In this document: positions 6,421 through 6,573 of the stretch, piece after piece | Layout: each line of letters opens with the position of its first letter | Position numbering within the stretch: position 1 is the first letter of the stretch | Assembly (NCBI GenBank): GCA_001603055.1 | Contig: LVAZ01000144.1 | Coordinates: 1-6,573, forward strand | Length of the DNA: 6,573 nucleotides | Origin: Victivallales bacterium Lenti_02 | Lineage (GTDB): Bacteria; Verrucomicrobiota; Lentisphaeria; Oligosphaerales; Lenti-02 | Reading direction: 5' to 3' | Notes under the pieces: generated by a model | The model's database searches: none | What the model was told of the DNA's origin: nothing | Seen by the model: the letters and a program-made list of their open reading frames with translations, nothing else | Position numbers and translations under genes: made by a program

Positions 6421-6545
6421 AACTCCGAACTCCGAACTCCGAACTCCGAACTCCGAACTCCGAACTCCGAACTCTGAACTCCGAACTCCGAACTCCGAAC
6501 TCCGAACTCCGAACTCCGAACTCTGAACTCTGAACTCTGAACTCC
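6421..6545 (+). repeat. Heptamer tandem array (AACTCCG/AACTCTG), 17 units plus a partial
   Basis: Seventeen full 7-base units run from 6421 to 6539, followed by a partial AACTCC. Seven are AACTCCG, then one AACTCTG, six AACTCCG and three AACTCTG. The preceding TTCCG at 6416-6420 looks like a decayed unit edge. There are no spacers, so it is a minisatellite-type array, not CRISPR. Because seven is not a multiple of three, every frame reads the same cyclic peptide RTPNSEL, interrupted where CTCTGA gives a stop. It lies between the TPR operon control region and whatever gene follows to the right, and is a likely slippage-prone locus. Confidence 0.97.
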
Positions 6546-6573
6546 CCGCCCGGCGGCTCTACGCTTCCAGGAC

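Noticed and set aside
4054..6477. Long open frame on the + strand (about 800 codons) opposite the TPR gene
   Set aside because: It is antisense to a clear TPR protein with a signal peptide and Shine-Dalgarno. Its translation is a Gly/Val/Glu-rich low-complexity string ending in the heptamer repeats, typical of a GC-rich shadow.
6293..6526. Small + strand ORF ending in repeated RTPNSEL peptides
   Set aside because: It is generated by the two tandem repeat blocks, has no ribosome-binding site, and any frame through the heptamer array would give the same peptide.
6421..6545. CRISPR array
   Set aside because: The units are seven bases long and contiguous, with no spacers and no cas genes nearby.
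6559..6573. Possible 3' end of a leftward gene (last codons Val-Leu-Glu-Ala then TAG on the minus strand)
   Set aside because: Only four codons are visible, which cannot support a gene call. It would fit the hairpin at 6355-6381 acting as its terminator, and a wider window would settle it.

Overview
The window is bacterial chromosomal DNA with high G+C and tightly packed genes. The lineage cannot be fixed from the sequence alone. A formylglycine-type sulfatase, a large exported TPR protein, a BatA-like VWA protein with an extended MIDAS loop and a heptamer tandem array fit best with the PVC group (Lentisphaerota, Kiritimatiellota, Verrucomicrobiota, Planctomycetota). That is a low-to-moderate confidence inference. 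No phage, IS transposase, CRISPR array, tRNA or rRNA was seen.

Layout. (1) Bases 3-953, + strand: the 3' part of a membrane-anchored von Willebrand factor A protein of the BatA/BatB type, cut by the left window edge. It is probably the last gene of a MoxR/DUF58/Bat-type operon lying to the left. (2) Bases 955-2355, - strand: a complete sulfatase with a CxPSR formylglycine motif. It converges on the VWA gene with one base between the two stop codons. (3) Bases 2356-2578: a 223-bp non-coding gap with several short inverted repeats and no clear promoter. (4) Bases 2579-3127 and 3157-6150, - strand: a two-gene unit transcribed leftward. A 997-residue exported TPR protein comes first, followed 29 bp later by a 182-residue protein of unrecognised family. 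(5) Bases 6151-6573: the control region of that unit, with a Shine-Dalgarno site, two interleaved inverted repeats in the leader, a candidate promoter and a 17-bp palindrome over its -35. Beyond this lie a 13-bp triplicated repeat with a hairpin and a striking array of 17 seven-base units.

Functional picture. The VWA protein belongs to the cell-envelope MoxR/Bat machinery. The sulfatase would remove sulfate from an organic sulfate ester after formylglycine maturation by an enzyme not encoded here. The TPR protein is probably a periplasmic or exported scaffold, and its small partner has no assignable role. Nothing shows that the three units act together. The least-explained parts are the TPR plus 182-residue gene pair with its structured leader, and the repeat-rich region at the right end.
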